A stretch of 39,626 nucleotides of DNA from Acidobacteriota bacterium (GCA_028873575.1 JAGWHY010000011.1:1-39626); one strand, 5' to 3'. Counted from the stretch's first letter, positions 15,169 through 23,921 are shown. Numbers and translations are program-made. The notes: generated by a model not told the origin, from the letters alone.

Positions 15169-16433
15169 GCGGGTCGCGATTCGGGCTCGACCTCTCACCA
15201 CTGCGCGCGTCGCCGGCCTATCGCCGTCTCTACGTCGCGGGATTCTTCTCGGCCCTGGGCGGGCAGGCCACCTACGTCACCGTGGCCTACCAGCTCAAAG
15301 TGTTGACCGGTTCGACGCTGGCGGTGGGCGTACTCGGTCTCGTCGACGTGGCGCCGTTGTTGATTTTTGGACTCTACGGCGGGGTGCTCGCGGACCGCTT
15401 CGATCGTCGAAAGCTCATCGTGGCGATGGAGTTAGTACTACTCCTGACGACGGCCACGTTGGCGCTCAATAGCGCGCGAGCGCACCCGGCGAGTTGGCTG
15501 CTCTACGTGAACGACATGTTCATCGTGGCGGCGGGCAGTTTGCAAACGCCAAGTTTGACCGCACTCAATCAACGATTCGTCGCGCACGACCTCCAGCGCG
15601 CGGCGTCGGCGCTCGCGAACGTGCGGATGACGACGGCGTCGATTATCGGGCCCGCGCTCGGGGGCTTGGCGGTGGTCGCGTTTGGTCCCGGGTGGGTCTT
15701 CGTCGCGACGACGCTCGCCTACGTCTTCTCGCTTTCCTTGCTCTTCTCACTCGCGCCGGTCGCGCGTGAAGAGCGCGCGACGCGTTCGCAACTCCACTCG
15801 CTTCTGGAGGGGCTGCGCTACGCGAAGTCGCGTTCGGACGTGGTGGGCACCTACGTCGTTGACCTGATCGCGATGACGCTCGCCTATCCGGTGTTAATGA
15901 TGCCCTTCGTCGCGGCGCGCTTCCACGAGGCCTACGCTCTTTCGCTGCTCTACTGCGGACTGCCACTCGGCGCACTCTTGGCCTCGTTGACGTCGGCGTG
16001 GACGCGTCGGGTGCGACGTTACGGTCGCGTCATCGTGTTCGCGGCGACGGGGTGGGGGATCGGCATCGCGATCTTCGGGTACTCGACGTCGTTGGTCGTG
16101 GTGATGCTCGGACTGGTCGTCGCGGGCGGGGCCGACGCGGTGAGTGGCATCTTTCGCCAGTCAATGTGGAACGAATCCATCACGACTGACGTCCGGGGTC
16201 GGATGGGTGGAATTGAGATGATCTCCTACGCGCTCGGGCCAACCGTGGGCCAGTTTCGCGCCGGCGCTATGGCGGCGTGGACGACGATTCGCTTCTCGCT
16301 GACCGTGGGCGGGCTGGCCTGCTCGGGTTCCATCGTCGCGCTGGCGGCGGCCTTGCCCTCGCTCTGGCGATTCGACGCGTCGAGTGACCCGCACGTGGCC
16401 GAGGTACGCGCGCGCCGGGCGCACGAGTCCTAG
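15165..16433 (+). CDS. MFS exporter, DHA3/EntS-like
   Basis: 422 residues. I chose GTG 15165, which overlaps the TGA of the acyltransferase gene; a longer in-frame start at 15144 is possible but would overlap more. About twelve membrane segments can be traced. The loop 2-3 motif appears as GGVLADRFDRRK, the classic major-facilitator signature. The layout (LDLSPLRASPAYRRLYVAGFF start, ITTDVRGRMGG late loop) resembles the macrolide-efflux/enterobactin-exporter subgroup (DHA3). It probably exports a small molecule by proton antiport. Coupling to an acyltransferase raises the possibility that the acylated product is the exported compound, which is inference. Confidence 0.9.
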   Translation: MSGSRFGLDLSPLRASPAYRRLYVAGFFSALGGQATYVTVAYQLKVLTGSTLAVGVLGLVDVAPLLIFGLYGGVLADRFDRRKLIVAMELVLLLTTATLALNSARAHPASWLLYVNDMFIVAAGSLQTPSLTALNQRFVAHDLQRAASALANVRMTTASIIGPALGGLAVVAFGPGWVFVATTLAYVFSLSLLFSLAPVAREERATRSQLHSLLEGLRYAKSRSDVVGTYVVDLIAMTLAYPVLMMPFVAARFHEAYALSLLYCGLPLGALLASLTSAWTRRVRRYGRVIVFAATGWGIGIAIFGYSTSLVVVMLGLVVAGGADAVSGIFRQSMWNESITTDVRGRMGGIEMISYALGPTVGQFRAGAMAAWTTIRFSLTVGGLACSGSIVALAAALPSLWRFDASSDPHVAEVRARRAHES

Positions 16434-16446
16434 GTCGAGCGCGCTC

Positions 16447-16452
16447 TACGCT
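16447..16452 (+). promoter_or_regulatory. -10 box (TACGCT) of serB
   Basis: Ends 7 nt before ATG 16460; no ribosome site lies between. Confidence 0.5.
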
Positions 16453-16459
16453 CTTGGCC

Positions 16460-17638
16460 ATGAGTACCGCCTATCTCGTGACCGTCAGTGGCCCCGACCG
16501 CATTGGGGTGGGCGCCGAACTCTTTAGTGCGCTGCACGCCCTTGAACACGCGGACGTTCGCGTGAACGACGTCGCCCAGATCACGATCCGGGGCTCGCTC
16601 GTGCTCTGCGCCGAAGTCTCCGCGGAACGTCCGTTGAGTCTCGACGACGTGTACCAGGCGCTACGCGCTCGCGCGATTGAGGGCGAGGGGATCAGCGTGA
16701 AGGTGGAGTCGGTCACGGCGGGCGAGGTCGTCGACGGGCGTCGCTTGCTCGTCACGCTGCTCGCCCCGTCGATTAGCGCGCACCAGCTCGAGAGCGTCTT
16801 TCAGGGCATCGCCGCCAGTGAATCGACGTGTGAGCGAATCGTGCACTTGGCGGCCTACCCCGTGGACTGTTACGAACTCATCGTTCGCGGACCCGACCAC
16901 GCGAAACTGCGCGAGTTGTTAACGGTGGCCGCGAAGCTCAACGGTTTCGATCTCGCGGTGCAACGCGCGGGACTGCACCGTCGCGCGAAGCACCTCGTGG
17001 TCATGGACGCGGACTCGACGTTGCTGCAAGACGAAGTCATCGACCTTCTGGCCGACGAGTGTGGGTGCGCCGAGGAAGTTTCCGCGATTACCGAAGCGGC
17101 GATGAACGGTGAGATTGATTTCGCCGAATCGCTTCGTCGACGCGTGTCGTTGCTGGCGGGACTTCCCGAGAGCGTGCTCGACGACGTGCGCGCGAAGCTA
17201 CGCCTCACTCCAGGCGCGCGCACGCTGCTGCGCACCCTCGACCGACTGGGCTACGTGGCGGCGGTGGTTTCGGGAGGATTCGTCGAAGTGCTCGAACCAC
17301 TACTGCGTGAATTGCAGGTGGGCTACCTTGAGGCCAATCGACTCGAGATTAAAGACGGCCTCTTGACCGGACACCTCGCGTCGCCGGTCGTCGACCGCGC
17401 GGCCAAGGCGCGCGCGCTCGAGCGCTTCGCGGCCGAGGTGGGCGTACCCCTCGAACAGACCGTGGCCGTGGGTGACGGGGCGAACGACATTGACATGCTT
17501 TCGGTCGCGGGACTCGGCATCGCCTTCAACGCCAAGCCCGTCGTCCAAGAGCACGCCGACGCGGCGCTGTCGGTGCCGTACCTCGACGCCGTCTTGTACT
17601 TTTTGGGAATTTCGCGCGAGGAAATTGACACGCCGTAA
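16460..17638 (+). CDS. serB: Phosphoserine phosphatase SerB with tandem ACT domains
   Basis: 392 residues from ATG 16460. An in-frame TTG 6 bases earlier is rejected because the -10 box points to the ATG. SerB removes phosphate from 3-phosphoserine in the last step of serine synthesis. Two ACT-type regulatory domains occupy about 1-85 and 95-170 (YLVTVSGPDRIGVGAELFSA and LLVTLLAPSISAHQLE); in related mycobacterial enzymes these bind amino acids. The HAD phosphatase domain (about 178-385) has motif I D183-A-D185-S-T (VVMDADST), motif II VVSGGF, the Lys in KARALERFA and motif III GDGANDIDM. All catalytic residues are present. It stands alone, about 60 bases ahead of the ferredoxin-P450 operon. 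Confidence 0.95.
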   Translation: MSTAYLVTVSGPDRIGVGAELFSALHALEHADVRVNDVAQITIRGSLVLCAEVSAERPLSLDDVYQALRARAIEGEGISVKVESVTAGEVVDGRRLLVTLLAPSISAHQLESVFQGIAASESTCERIVHLAAYPVDCYELIVRGPDHAKLRELLTVAAKLNGFDLAVQRAGLHRRAKHLVVMDADSTLLQDEVIDLLADECGCAEEVSAITEAAMNGEIDFAESLRRRVSLLAGLPESVLDDVRAKLRLTPGARTLLRTLDRLGYVAAVVSGGFVEVLEPLLRELQVGYLEANRLEIKDGLLTGHLASPVVDRAAKARALERFAAEVGVPLEQTVAVGDGANDIDMLSVAGLGIAFNAKPVVQEHADAALSVPYLDAVLYFLGISREEIDTP

Positions 17639-17667
17639 GTGATTCACCCCTCGGCTTTACCAAGTAG

Positions 17668-17673
17668 TAAGGT
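17668..17673 (+). promoter_or_regulatory. Probable -10 box (TAAGGT) of the ferredoxin-P450 operon
   Basis: Would start transcription near 17680 and give a leader of about 20 nt that contains the GGAGGGGGAG ribosome site before GTG 17700. Confidence 0.4.
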
Positions 17674-17699
17674 CGGCCGATAAGCACGGAGGGGGAGCG

Positions 17700-17900
17700 G
17701 TGAAGGTAGTCATCGACGCGGATCTTTGCCAGGGCCAGGGGCGTTGTTTTTCGATCGCGCCCAACGTCTTTGGTTTCGACGATCTCGGCAACGGCGTAGT
17801 CCTGGGCGACGGCACGTTGACCAGCGAAACACTCAAGCTCGCGCAACTCGCGATGGCCAACTGCCCCGAGCACGCCATCTTCATTGAGGACGACGAATGA
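17700..17900 (+). CDS. 3Fe-4S ferredoxin, P450 redox partner
   Basis: 66 residues. Cysteines C10, C16 and C55 (DLCQGQGRCF and NCPEHAI) form the C-x5-C...C-P pattern of single-cluster 3Fe-4S ferredoxins; in 4Fe-4S relatives a fourth Cys sits between the first two, and here that spot is Gly/Gln. Such ferredoxins pass electrons from a reductase to class I bacterial P450s. The start GTG has a strong GGAGGGGGAG ribosome site. Its stop overlaps the ATG of the first P450 (ATGA 17897-17900), fixing the pairing. No ferredoxin reductase gene is in the window, so electrons must come from one encoded elsewhere. Confidence 0.95.
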   Translation: MKVVIDADLCQGQGRCFSIAPNVFGFDDLGNGVVLGDGTLTSETLKLAQLAMANCPEHAIFIEDDE

Positions 17901-19102
17901 GCGACAAGCCACCGGTTCTCGACTTCGCGACTGACTGGGATCACACCGATCCCCAGTGGGTTAACAATCCCTACCCCATCTGGGAAGACCTTCGCAGTCG
18001 TTGCCCCGTCGCGCACACGGAGCGCTACGGCGGCGGCTGGTTCCCCGCGACGCACGCGGGCGTGACCGCGATCGCGAAGGACACCGACCACTTTACGAGT
18101 CGCAGCGTCGTGGTCGGCAACGGTCGTCCGGGCGAAGAAGACCTCCCCGCACCCATCGGCCTCGCGCCGCCGATTACGTCCGACCCGCCCTTTCACGCCA
18201 TCGCGCGTCGGTTGATTCTGCCGGCGTTCGCGCCGGGCGCAGTGAACGCGCTCGAACCGCAAATCCGCGCGCTCTGCGTCGAACTGCTCGATCGCTTCGG
18301 CGAGGCCGACGTGATCAACGCGGGGCTGGGCTACGCGAACTACATCCCGCCCTCGGTGATTCGCCAGATGCTCGGCTTTCCCGAAGCGGATACGGAGAAG
18401 TTTCTCGAGATCGTGCACGTGGTCTTGGAGAACGTCGACAAGCCCGAAGAGGAGCGCCTCGAGGAGTTTTTACCGATCAACGAGTACTTCCTCGCGCAAA
18501 TTGAGGACCACGTGGCCAACCCGCGCGACGACCTGACGTCGTACCTGTTGAACGTGGAGCTCGAGGGCGAGAAACTCTCCCACGAACTCATCGGCGGGGT
18601 CATGATTTTGATTCTGGTGGCCGGAATCGACACCACCTGGTCGGCCATCGGGGCGTCCCTGTGGCACCTGGCGCAGCACCCGGAGGATTTGGCGCGCCTC
18701 GTGAATGAGCCGGACCTCATGCCGGTCGCGATTGAAGAGTTTTTGCGCTTCTACGCGCCCGTCACGATGGCCCGTCTCGTGAAAGAGGACATGGAGTACC
18801 TGGGCTGTCCGATGAAGCAAGACGACTGGATTCTGCTCGGCTTTCCGGCCGCGAATCGTGACCCCGTCGTCTTTAAAGACGCGGACAAGTTCATCATCGA
18901 CCGCGCCGAAAACCGTCACGTCGCCTTCGGCCTCGGCATCCACCGTTGCGCCGGTTCGAACTTGGCTCGCCTCGAGATGCGCGTCGCGATTGAGGAGTTC
19001 ATTAAGCGCTACCCCCGCTTCGAGTTAGCCGACCCCGCGCAGGTGACCTGGGCCCAGGGGCAGGTCCGGGGTCCGCGGAGCTTGACTCTTCGGGTGCGCT
19101 AA
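17897..19102 (+). CDS. Cytochrome P450 (first of a tandem pair)
   Basis: 401 residues, the normal size for a soluble bacterial P450. The I-helix oxygen-activation motif is A242-G-I-D245-T-T247, the K-helix ExxR is E281-x2-R284 (EEFLRF), and the heme loop FGLGIHRCAGSNLAR has the thiolate Cys351. All catalytic elements are intact. The substrate is unknown; in this family it can be a steroid, terpene, fatty acid or aromatic compound. The gene is translationally coupled to the ferredoxin before it and followed after 6 bases by a close paralogue, with long identical blocks such as CPVAHTERYGGGWFP, PPITSDPPFH and ARRLILPAFAPG. Divergence is concentrated at residues 53-90 and 115-200, which include substrate-recognition regions. 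Confidence 0.97.
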   Translation: MSDKPPVLDFATDWDHTDPQWVNNPYPIWEDLRSRCPVAHTERYGGGWFPATHAGVTAIAKDTDHFTSRSVVVGNGRPGEEDLPAPIGLAPPITSDPPFHAIARRLILPAFAPGAVNALEPQIRALCVELLDRFGEADVINAGLGYANYIPPSVIRQMLGFPEADTEKFLEIVHVVLENVDKPEEERLEEFLPINEYFLAQIEDHVANPRDDLTSYLLNVELEGEKLSHELIGGVMILILVAGIDTTWSAIGASLWHLAQHPEDLARLVNEPDLMPVAIEEFLRFYAPVTMARLVKEDMEYLGCPMKQDDWILLGFPAANRDPVVFKDADKFIIDRAENRHVAFGLGIHRCAGSNLARLEMRVAIEEFIKRYPRFELADPAQVTWAQGQVRGPRSLTLRVR

Positions 19103-19108
19103 TCGTCT

Positions 19109-20311
19109 ATGCACAAAGAGCCGGTGACTGACTTCGCCACTGACTGGGATCACACCGATCCGCAGTGGGTCAATAATCCCTACCCGATTTGGGACGATCT
19201 TCGTGAGCGCTGCCCCGTCGCGCACACGGAGCGTTACGGCGGCGGCTGGTTTCCCACGACTCACGAGATGATCGCCGAGATCGCGAACGACACCGAGCAT
19301 TTCACCAGTCGCCAAGTCGTCATCGTCCACAACAAGAATCCGGAACTCATGCCCCCGGCGCCCATCGGGGGCGCCCCACCCATCACCTCCGATCCACCCT
19401 TTCACCAAATCGCGCGCCGCCTCATTCTGCCCGCGTTTGCGCCGGGCCCGGTTCGCGCGTTGGAAGATCAGGTACGCGCGTTGTGCGCCAAGCACCTTGA
19501 CGCGCTCACCGGCGAAACGCGTTTTGACGCGGGGGCGCGCTTCGCGCGCTACATCTCGCCGGGCGTCATCTCACGCATGCTGGGCTTTCCCGAAGCAGAC
19601 GAGGATCAGTTTCGCGACTTCGTGCACCTCGTGCTTGACCTCATCGATCTACCGACCGAGGAGCGAATCCCACTCTTCGCGCCCATGACGGACTACTTCG
19701 ACCAACAGATCGCCGATCACGTGGCCCACCCGCGCGACGACTTCACCAGTTATCTCCTCAACGTGGAAATTGACGGTCAAAAACTTTCGCCCGAGCACGT
19801 GCGCGGCACGATGGTGCTCACGCTCGTGGCGGGTATCGACACGACGTGGTCGGCTATCGGTTCGGCGATATGGCACTTGGCCCAGCACCCCGAGGATTTG
19901 GCGCGTCTCGTCAACGAACCGGACCTCATGCCGGTCGCGGTCGAAGAGTTTCTACGCTTCTACGCGCCCGTTACCATGGCGCGCCTCGTGAAAGAGGACA
20001 TGGAGTTTCACGGGCACGACTTCAAGGCGAACGATTGGGTCTTGTTGGGTTTTCCCGCGGCCAATCGTGACCCGGCGGTCTTTAAGGACGCGGACCAGTT
20101 CATTATCGACCGCGCGATCAACCGCCACGCCGCCTTCGGCCTCGGCATTCACCGTTGCGCCGGGTCGAACCTCGCGCGCATGGAACTGCGCGTCGCGATT
20201 GAAGAGTTCATCGCGCGTTTCCCGCGGTTCACCCTCGACGAGGATGAACCGGTGACCTGGGCCCCTGGTCAGGTGCGCGGACCGCGCGCGATTCCCTTGC
20301 GGGTGCTCTAG
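19109..20311 (+). CDS. Cytochrome P450 (second of a tandem pair)
   Basis: 400 residues, paralogous to the preceding P450 and clearly a tandem duplicate. The I-helix motif is A241-G-I-D244-T-T246, ExxR is in EEFLRF (about 280-283) and the heme Cys is C350 in AFGLGIHRCAGSNLAR. It keeps every catalytic element, so it is not a decaying copy. It starts 6 bases after the first P450 with only a weak ribosome site and should share the operon and the ferredoxin. Differences lie in the B-C region (TTHEMIAEIANDTEHF, NKNPELMPPAP) and the F-G region, so the two enzymes may act on different substrates or successive positions. Its TAG shares CTAG with the convergent aminopeptidase gene, and no terminator is seen there. 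Confidence 0.97.
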   Translation: MHKEPVTDFATDWDHTDPQWVNNPYPIWDDLRERCPVAHTERYGGGWFPTTHEMIAEIANDTEHFTSRQVVIVHNKNPELMPPAPIGGAPPITSDPPFHQIARRLILPAFAPGPVRALEDQVRALCAKHLDALTGETRFDAGARFARYISPGVISRMLGFPEADEDQFRDFVHLVLDLIDLPTEERIPLFAPMTDYFDQQIADHVAHPRDDFTSYLLNVEIDGQKLSPEHVRGTMVLTLVAGIDTTWSAIGSAIWHLAQHPEDLARLVNEPDLMPVAVEEFLRFYAPVTMARLVKEDMEFHGHDFKANDWVLLGFPAANRDPAVFKDADQFIIDRAINRHAAFGLGIHRCAGSNLARMELRVAIEEFIARFPRFTLDEDEPVTWAPGQVRGPRAIPLRVL

Positions 20312-21798
20312 AGACCGAGGTTCGTGGGACCTTCGGCGAGAAGTCGCGACATCCATGCCTCAATTTCGTCAACCTCACGCGGCAGCGCGCCCGAGAGATT
20401 GCGCGCGCCGTCGGCGGTCACCAGGATGTCGTCTTCAATGCGCACGCCAATACCGCGGTACTCCTCGGGCACGGTGAGATCGTTGGGCTGAAAGTACAGG
20501 CCCGGCTCGACCGTGAGGACGTAGCCCTCGGCGAGGTCGCCCAAGTACACGTCGTCGCGGGCGTTCGCGCAGTCGTGCACGTCAATGCCCAACATGTGGC
20601 TCGTGCCGTGCAGCGTGTAGCGATGTTGAAGACGGCGATCTTTGCGCACCGCGATCTCGGGATCTTCTTTCAAAATGCCCCACTCGTGCAAGCCACGCGC
20701 GATGACCAACATGGCCGCTTCGTGCGCGGCCATGAAGGGAGCACCGGGTCGCACCGCGGCAATGCCCGCGTTTTGCGCGTCGAGCACCAGTTGGTACATC
20801 TTGCGCTGAATCGGTGAGAACGTGCCGCTTACCGGGATAGTGCGCGTGACGTCGGCGGTGTAGAGGTGGTGACACTCGACCCCCGCGTCGAGGAGTAGAA
20901 GATCGTCGGCTCGCACCGGACCGTCGTTGCGGGTCCAGTGCAAGGTGGTGGCGTGCGAGCCACTCGCGGCGATCGTGTCGTAGCCCACGTCGTTACCTTC
21001 GACGCGCGCGCGCAGGTGAAAAACGCCTTCGATAACGCGCTCACCACGCGCGACGGCGACGGGGAGCGCGCGCACGACGTCCTCGAAGCCCTTGATGGTG
21101 TAGTCCACGGCTAACTGAAGTTGAGCAATCTCGAAATCGTCCTTGACGAGACGAAGTTGACTGAGGGCGACGGCGAGGGCGTGATCTTCCTCGTTCACCT
21201 TGACGAGGCCGTCCACGCGGGCGTCGACGCCACGCATCGTGCGCACGTCCGAGGGGGCTAGTTCGGCGAGGTCGGCCTCGAGGTCCTCGAGCGCCGCGGT
21301 CGCGATCTGGTAGTAGCTGGCTGCTTCGGTGACGCCACGTCGCGCCCCGACCCACAGCTCGCCGTAGCGCGCGTCGGTGAAGAACTCGTGGGTCGTGTGA
21401 TCACGTCGGCGCGGCACGTAGAGCACCGCCGTGGGTTCCTCGGCGCCGGGGCGCAACACGAGCACGGCGTCGGGCTCTTCGCATCCCGTGAGGTAAAAGA
21501 AGTCGGAACCGGGTCGAAAGCGGTAGTCCGTGTCGTTCGCGCGAACTTTGGGGTTACCGGTGGGGATGACGAGCGTCGTGTTGGCGAAGAGCTCGCCCAG
21601 GCGTTGGCGTCGCTGCGCGCAGAAGGGCGCCATCGGGTGGACCGAAGAGTTGGCCGCGTGCGGCGCCCAGTCGCGCGTCATGTTTTCGAAGATGACGCGC
21701 GGGACGGGAGGGCGGTGGGGTCCAATCCAAACCCAGTTTTCCGAGAGGGGATTTTCTGCCGAAACGTCTGGTTCGAGGCTGTCGTGGTTGTCGTTCAC
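20308..21798 (-). CDS. pepP: Xaa-Pro aminopeptidase (M24B, PepP-like)
   Basis: 496 residues. It removes N-terminal residues preceding proline. The N-terminal aminopeptidase-P domain (about 55-200) includes RFRPGSDFFYLTG. The pita-bread catalytic domain holds the dinuclear metal ligands D304 (LLDAGVE), D316 (ADVTRT), H401 (HGTSHMLGIDVHD), E431 (TVEPGLYF) and E455 (GVRIEDDI). All five are present, so it should be an active Mn-type peptidase in the cytosol. An N-terminal stretch of about 50 residues precedes the conserved domain and looks disordered. GTG 21798 has TAAGTT 6 nt upstream, so its message may be leaderless. It is divergent from the isomerase gene and convergent with the P450 pair. 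Confidence 0.94.
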   Translation of the reverse strand: MNDNHDSLEPDVSAENPLSENWVWIGPHRPPVPRVIFENMTRDWAPHAANSSVHPMAPFCAQRRQRLGELFANTTLVIPTGNPKVRANDTDYRFRPGSDFFYLTGCEEPDAVLVLRPGAEEPTAVLYVPRRRDHTTHEFFTDARYGELWVGARRGVTEAASYYQIATAALEDLEADLAELAPSDVRTMRGVDARVDGLVKVNEEDHALAVALSQLRLVKDDFEIAQLQLAVDYTIKGFEDVVRALPVAVARGERVIEGVFHLRARVEGNDVGYDTIAASGSHATTLHWTRNDGPVRADDLLLLDAGVECHHLYTADVTRTIPVSGTFSPIQRKMYQLVLDAQNAGIAAVRPGAPFMAAHEAAMLVIARGLHEWGILKEDPEIAVRKDRRLQHRYTLHGTSHMLGIDVHDCANARDDVYLGDLAEGYVLTVEPGLYFQPNDLTVPEEYRGIGVRIEDDILVTADGARNLSGALPREVDEIEAWMSRLLAEGPTNLGL

Positions 21799-21804
21799 GT
21801 TCGC

Positions 21805-21810
21805 AACTTA
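21805..21810 (-). promoter_or_regulatory. -10 box (TAAGTT) of pepP
   Basis: On the minus strand it ends 6 nt before GTG 21798. Confidence 0.45.
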
Positions 21811-21827
21811 CACCGCGTTCGTGTGCG

Positions 21828-21833
21828 TATGCT
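21828..21833 (+). promoter_or_regulatory. -10 box (TATGCT) of the crotonase-fold isomerase gene
   Basis: Ends 6 nt before ATG 21840. Its upstream edge is 17 bases from the opposed pepP -10 box, so the two polymerases would compete for the same short gap. Confidence 0.45.
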
Positions 21834-21839
21834 CGGCGA

Positions 21840-22502
21840 ATGGAGATGACGCTTACCCGCGACGCCGACGTCGCGATACTCACGTGGCACGACGGAGAAA
21901 ATCGGATCAATCTCGATTCGCTGGCGCGGCTCAACGAAGTTCTTGACGAACTCGCCACGATCGAAGGGCCCCTCGCGCTGGTCATGACGGGAACGGGTAA
22001 GTTCTTCTCGAACGGACTGGATCTCGCGCGCTTTGGCGCTAACGCGACCGAGTTCGCCGCGACAGTGGACGAGCTCGAACGCACCGTTGGTCGCCTCTTA
22101 GTTTTTCCGCGCTACACGGTGGCGGCCATAAACGGACACGCCTTCGCCGGTGGCGCGCTGATGAGTTGCGGCTTTGACACGCGCGTAATGCGCGAGGACC
22201 GTGGCTATTGGTGCATGAACGAAGCCGAGATTGGCTTGGCGCTAGACGAAAAGCTCTTCTTGATTATCGAACATCGCCTGCCGCGCGCCACGGCAATCGA
22301 GGCGGCGATTACGGCTCGGCGCTACAGCGCTCCCGAGGCCCAGTCGCACGGCATCGTCGAACACGTCGTGGGGGCCGACGAGGTGCTCACGCGCTCGATC
22401 GAGATTGCGCAGCGCCACGCGGCGTTGAGTGTCGAGGCACTGAGCAAGCACAAGCACCTCGCGCACGGCGCCACGGCCGCTCGATTGGGGTTTCGCCGCT
22501 AG
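21840..22502 (+). CDS. Enoyl-CoA hydratase/isomerase family protein, delta3-delta2-enoyl-CoA isomerase-like
   Basis: 220 residues, shorter than typical 255-residue crotonases. The oxyanion-hole segments are GKFFSNGLDLARFG and INGHAFAGGALMSCGFD. The run RVMREDRGYWCMNEAEIGL recalls the single-Glu delta3-delta2-enoyl-CoA isomerases, as in the plant peroxisomal type, more than hydratases; the Glu of NEAEIGL is the candidate catalytic acid. The likely role is isomerising double bonds of unsaturated acyl-CoA esters for beta-oxidation, with the specificity inferred from motif memory. It ends without the C-terminal trimerisation helices of longer members. Its TAG shares a CTAG with the convergent bioY stop. 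Confidence 0.85.
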   Translation: MEMTLTRDADVAILTWHDGENRINLDSLARLNEVLDELATIEGPLALVMTGTGKFFSNGLDLARFGANATEFAATVDELERTVGRLLVFPRYTVAAINGHAFAGGALMSCGFDTRVMREDRGYWCMNEAEIGLALDEKLFLIIEHRLPRATAIEAAITARRYSAPEAQSHGIVEHVVGADEVLTRSIEIAQRHAALSVEALSKHKHLAHGATAARLGFRR

Positions 22503-23092
22503 GCGGCGTCGTTGGTGGCGCGCCCGACGAGCCGCCAGGTCGACGGCAGCACGACGCCGGCCACGCCCGCTTTGATCAGTTCACCCCAAACAAAGGGGGT
22601 AAAGCCGTCGGCGATTGCCGTCGCCGTCGACAGGTGTAGGGCGTGCTGGAGCCACGCGACGCCCACGACGAAGATGAGCGCGTCGCCGAGGGCCATCGAC
22701 ACCAGCGCGCGCGTCACCGTTCGGTCAGCCCCTCGGGCGGCGAACCACCCGAGCGCCGGGCCGGCGATCACGAAGCCCACGAGGTACCCGAACGTGGCTT
22801 GGGGGTAGCCACTGGCGTGTCCGGCGAACCACGGGACGCCCGCGACGCCGGCGAGGACGTACAGCGAGAGCGCGAGACCGGCCCGACGCCAACCGAGCGC
22901 CGATCCCGCCAACATGACGCCCAGGGTTTGACCGGTAATGGGTACGGGCGTGAAGCCGAGGTGAATCGAGACTTGCGCGAGCAGTCCGACCAGCACGGCC
23001 GCGCCGACGACGAGGGCGCTCTCGACCAACCACGTGCCGGGCACGAGATCGGCGAGGACGCGACGTTGGGTGGGCAGGGCAATCGTGGACAT
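22499..23092 (-). CDS. bioY: Biotin transporter BioY (ECF S component)
   Basis: 197 residues with about six membrane segments. The BioY signature is clear: FTPVPITGQTLGVMLAGSAL near residue 47, LYVLAGVAGVPWFAGHASGY and GYLVGFVIAGPALGW. BioY binds biotin in the membrane and works with energy-coupling subunits (BioM/BioN or shared EcfAA'T), none of which is in this window. ATG 23092 has a good AAGGAG ribosome site with a 4-nt spacer, so unlike many neighbours it has a true leader; a TAAAGT -10 lies at 23122-23117. No riboswitch-like structure is seen in the 41-base gap. It lies downstream of rmlA on the same strand, with no evident functional link. Confidence 0.95.
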   Translation of the reverse strand: MSTIALPTQRRVLADLVPGTWLVESALVVGAAVLVGLLAQVSIHLGFTPVPITGQTLGVMLAGSALGWRRAGLALSLYVLAGVAGVPWFAGHASGYPQATFGYLVGFVIAGPALGWFAARGADRTVTRALVSMALGDALIFVVGVAWLQHALHLSTATAIADGFTPFVWGELIKAGVAGVVLPSTWRLVGRATNDAA

Positions 23093-23116
23093 CAGGCTCC
23101 TTAGATTCGACTCGAC

Positions 23117-23122
23117 ACTTTA
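23117..23122 (-). promoter_or_regulatory. Possible -10 box (TAAAGT) of bioY
   Basis: On the minus strand it would start transcription near 23110, giving a leader of about 18 nt with the AAGGAG site. Confidence 0.35.
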
Positions 23123-23133
23123 CGCGAAGCGTC

Positions 23134-23916
23134 CTAGATCCAGCCCTGGTCCCGGGCGATCTGCTCGACGTCGCCGATGCGAAGGCCGTTGCGGTGTTGC
23201 AACGTGCGAATCAGTCCGCCGGCTTCGTAGAGCGATTCGTGCGTGCCGGTGTCGAGCCAGGTCGTCGCGCGTGAAAGCACCTCCACGCGAAGCTCACCGC
23301 GCTCGAGGTAGGCGTTATTGAGCGCGGTGATCTCGAGTTCGCCGCGCGCGCTCGGCGTGAGGGCGCGCGCGAAACGCGACGCGCGTTCGTCGTAAAAGTA
23401 GATACCAGGAACCGCAAAAGAACTCTTGGGATGCGCGGGCTTTTCTTCGATGGAGCGTACGCGCCCGTCTTCGTCAAAGTCCACCACGCCGTAGGCCGAG
23501 GGGTCGCTGACTTGGTAGGCGAAAATCAGCGCGCCGTCGACGTCGACGTTTTGGCGTAAGTGAGTCCCGAGCCCGGGGCCGTAGAAGAGGTTGTCGCCGA
23601 GGATCAACGCGCACTTGTCACCGTCGAGGAACGTCTCACCTAACAGGAGCGCCTCGGCGAGTCCGTTGGGCTGGTCTTGGACGACGTAGTGAAGTTCCAG
23701 ACCGAGTTGCGATCCGTCGCCGAGGAGTCGTTGAAAGGCGGCCTGGTCGTGGGGCGTTGTGATGAGCAAGATTTCCCGTAGGCCACAGAGCATCAAGGTG
23801 CTCAGCGGGTAGTACACCATCGGCTTGTCGTAGACCGGCAGTAACTGTTTGGACACGGCACGGGTAATGGGGTGAAGGCGCGTGCCACTGCCGCCCGCCA
23901 AAATGATTCCCTTCAC
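23134..23916 (-). CDS. rmlA: Glucose-1-phosphate thymidylyltransferase
   Basis: 260 residues. It joins dTTP and glucose-1-phosphate to dTDP-glucose, the first step toward dTDP-rhamnose and other deoxysugars. The nucleotide loop is [13 protein letters not shown] (residues 6-18), followed by [28 protein letters not shown], the sugar-binding [20 protein letters not shown] and [10 protein letters not shown]. It is about 30 residues shorter than the usual long RmlA, lacking part of the C-terminal helical region that forms the allosteric interface, which resembles the shorter archaeal/actinobacterial type. GTG 23916 follows TATACT by 6 nt. It is encoded divergently from rmlB and rmlC, sharing a promoter region with overlapping -10 boxes. 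Confidence 0.94.
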   Translation of the reverse strand: MKGIILAGGSGTRLHPITRAVSKQLLPVYDKPMVYYPLSTLMLCGLREILLITTPHDQAAFQRLLGDGSQLGLELHYVVQDQPNGLAEALLLGETFLDGDKCALILGDNLFYGPGLGTHLRQNVDVDGALIFAYQVSDPSAYGVVDFDEDGRVRSIEEKPAHPKSSFAVPGIYFYDERASRFARALTPSARGELEITALNNAYLERGELRVEVLSRATTWLDTGTHESLYEAGGLIRTLQHRNGLRIGDVEQIARDQGWI

Positions 23917-23921
23917 TCCAT

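Noticed and set aside
23093-23133. Biotin-responsive riboswitch or BioQ/BirA operator before bioY
   Set aside because: The 41-base gap holds a -10 box and a ribosome site but no recognisable operator palindrome or structured leader.
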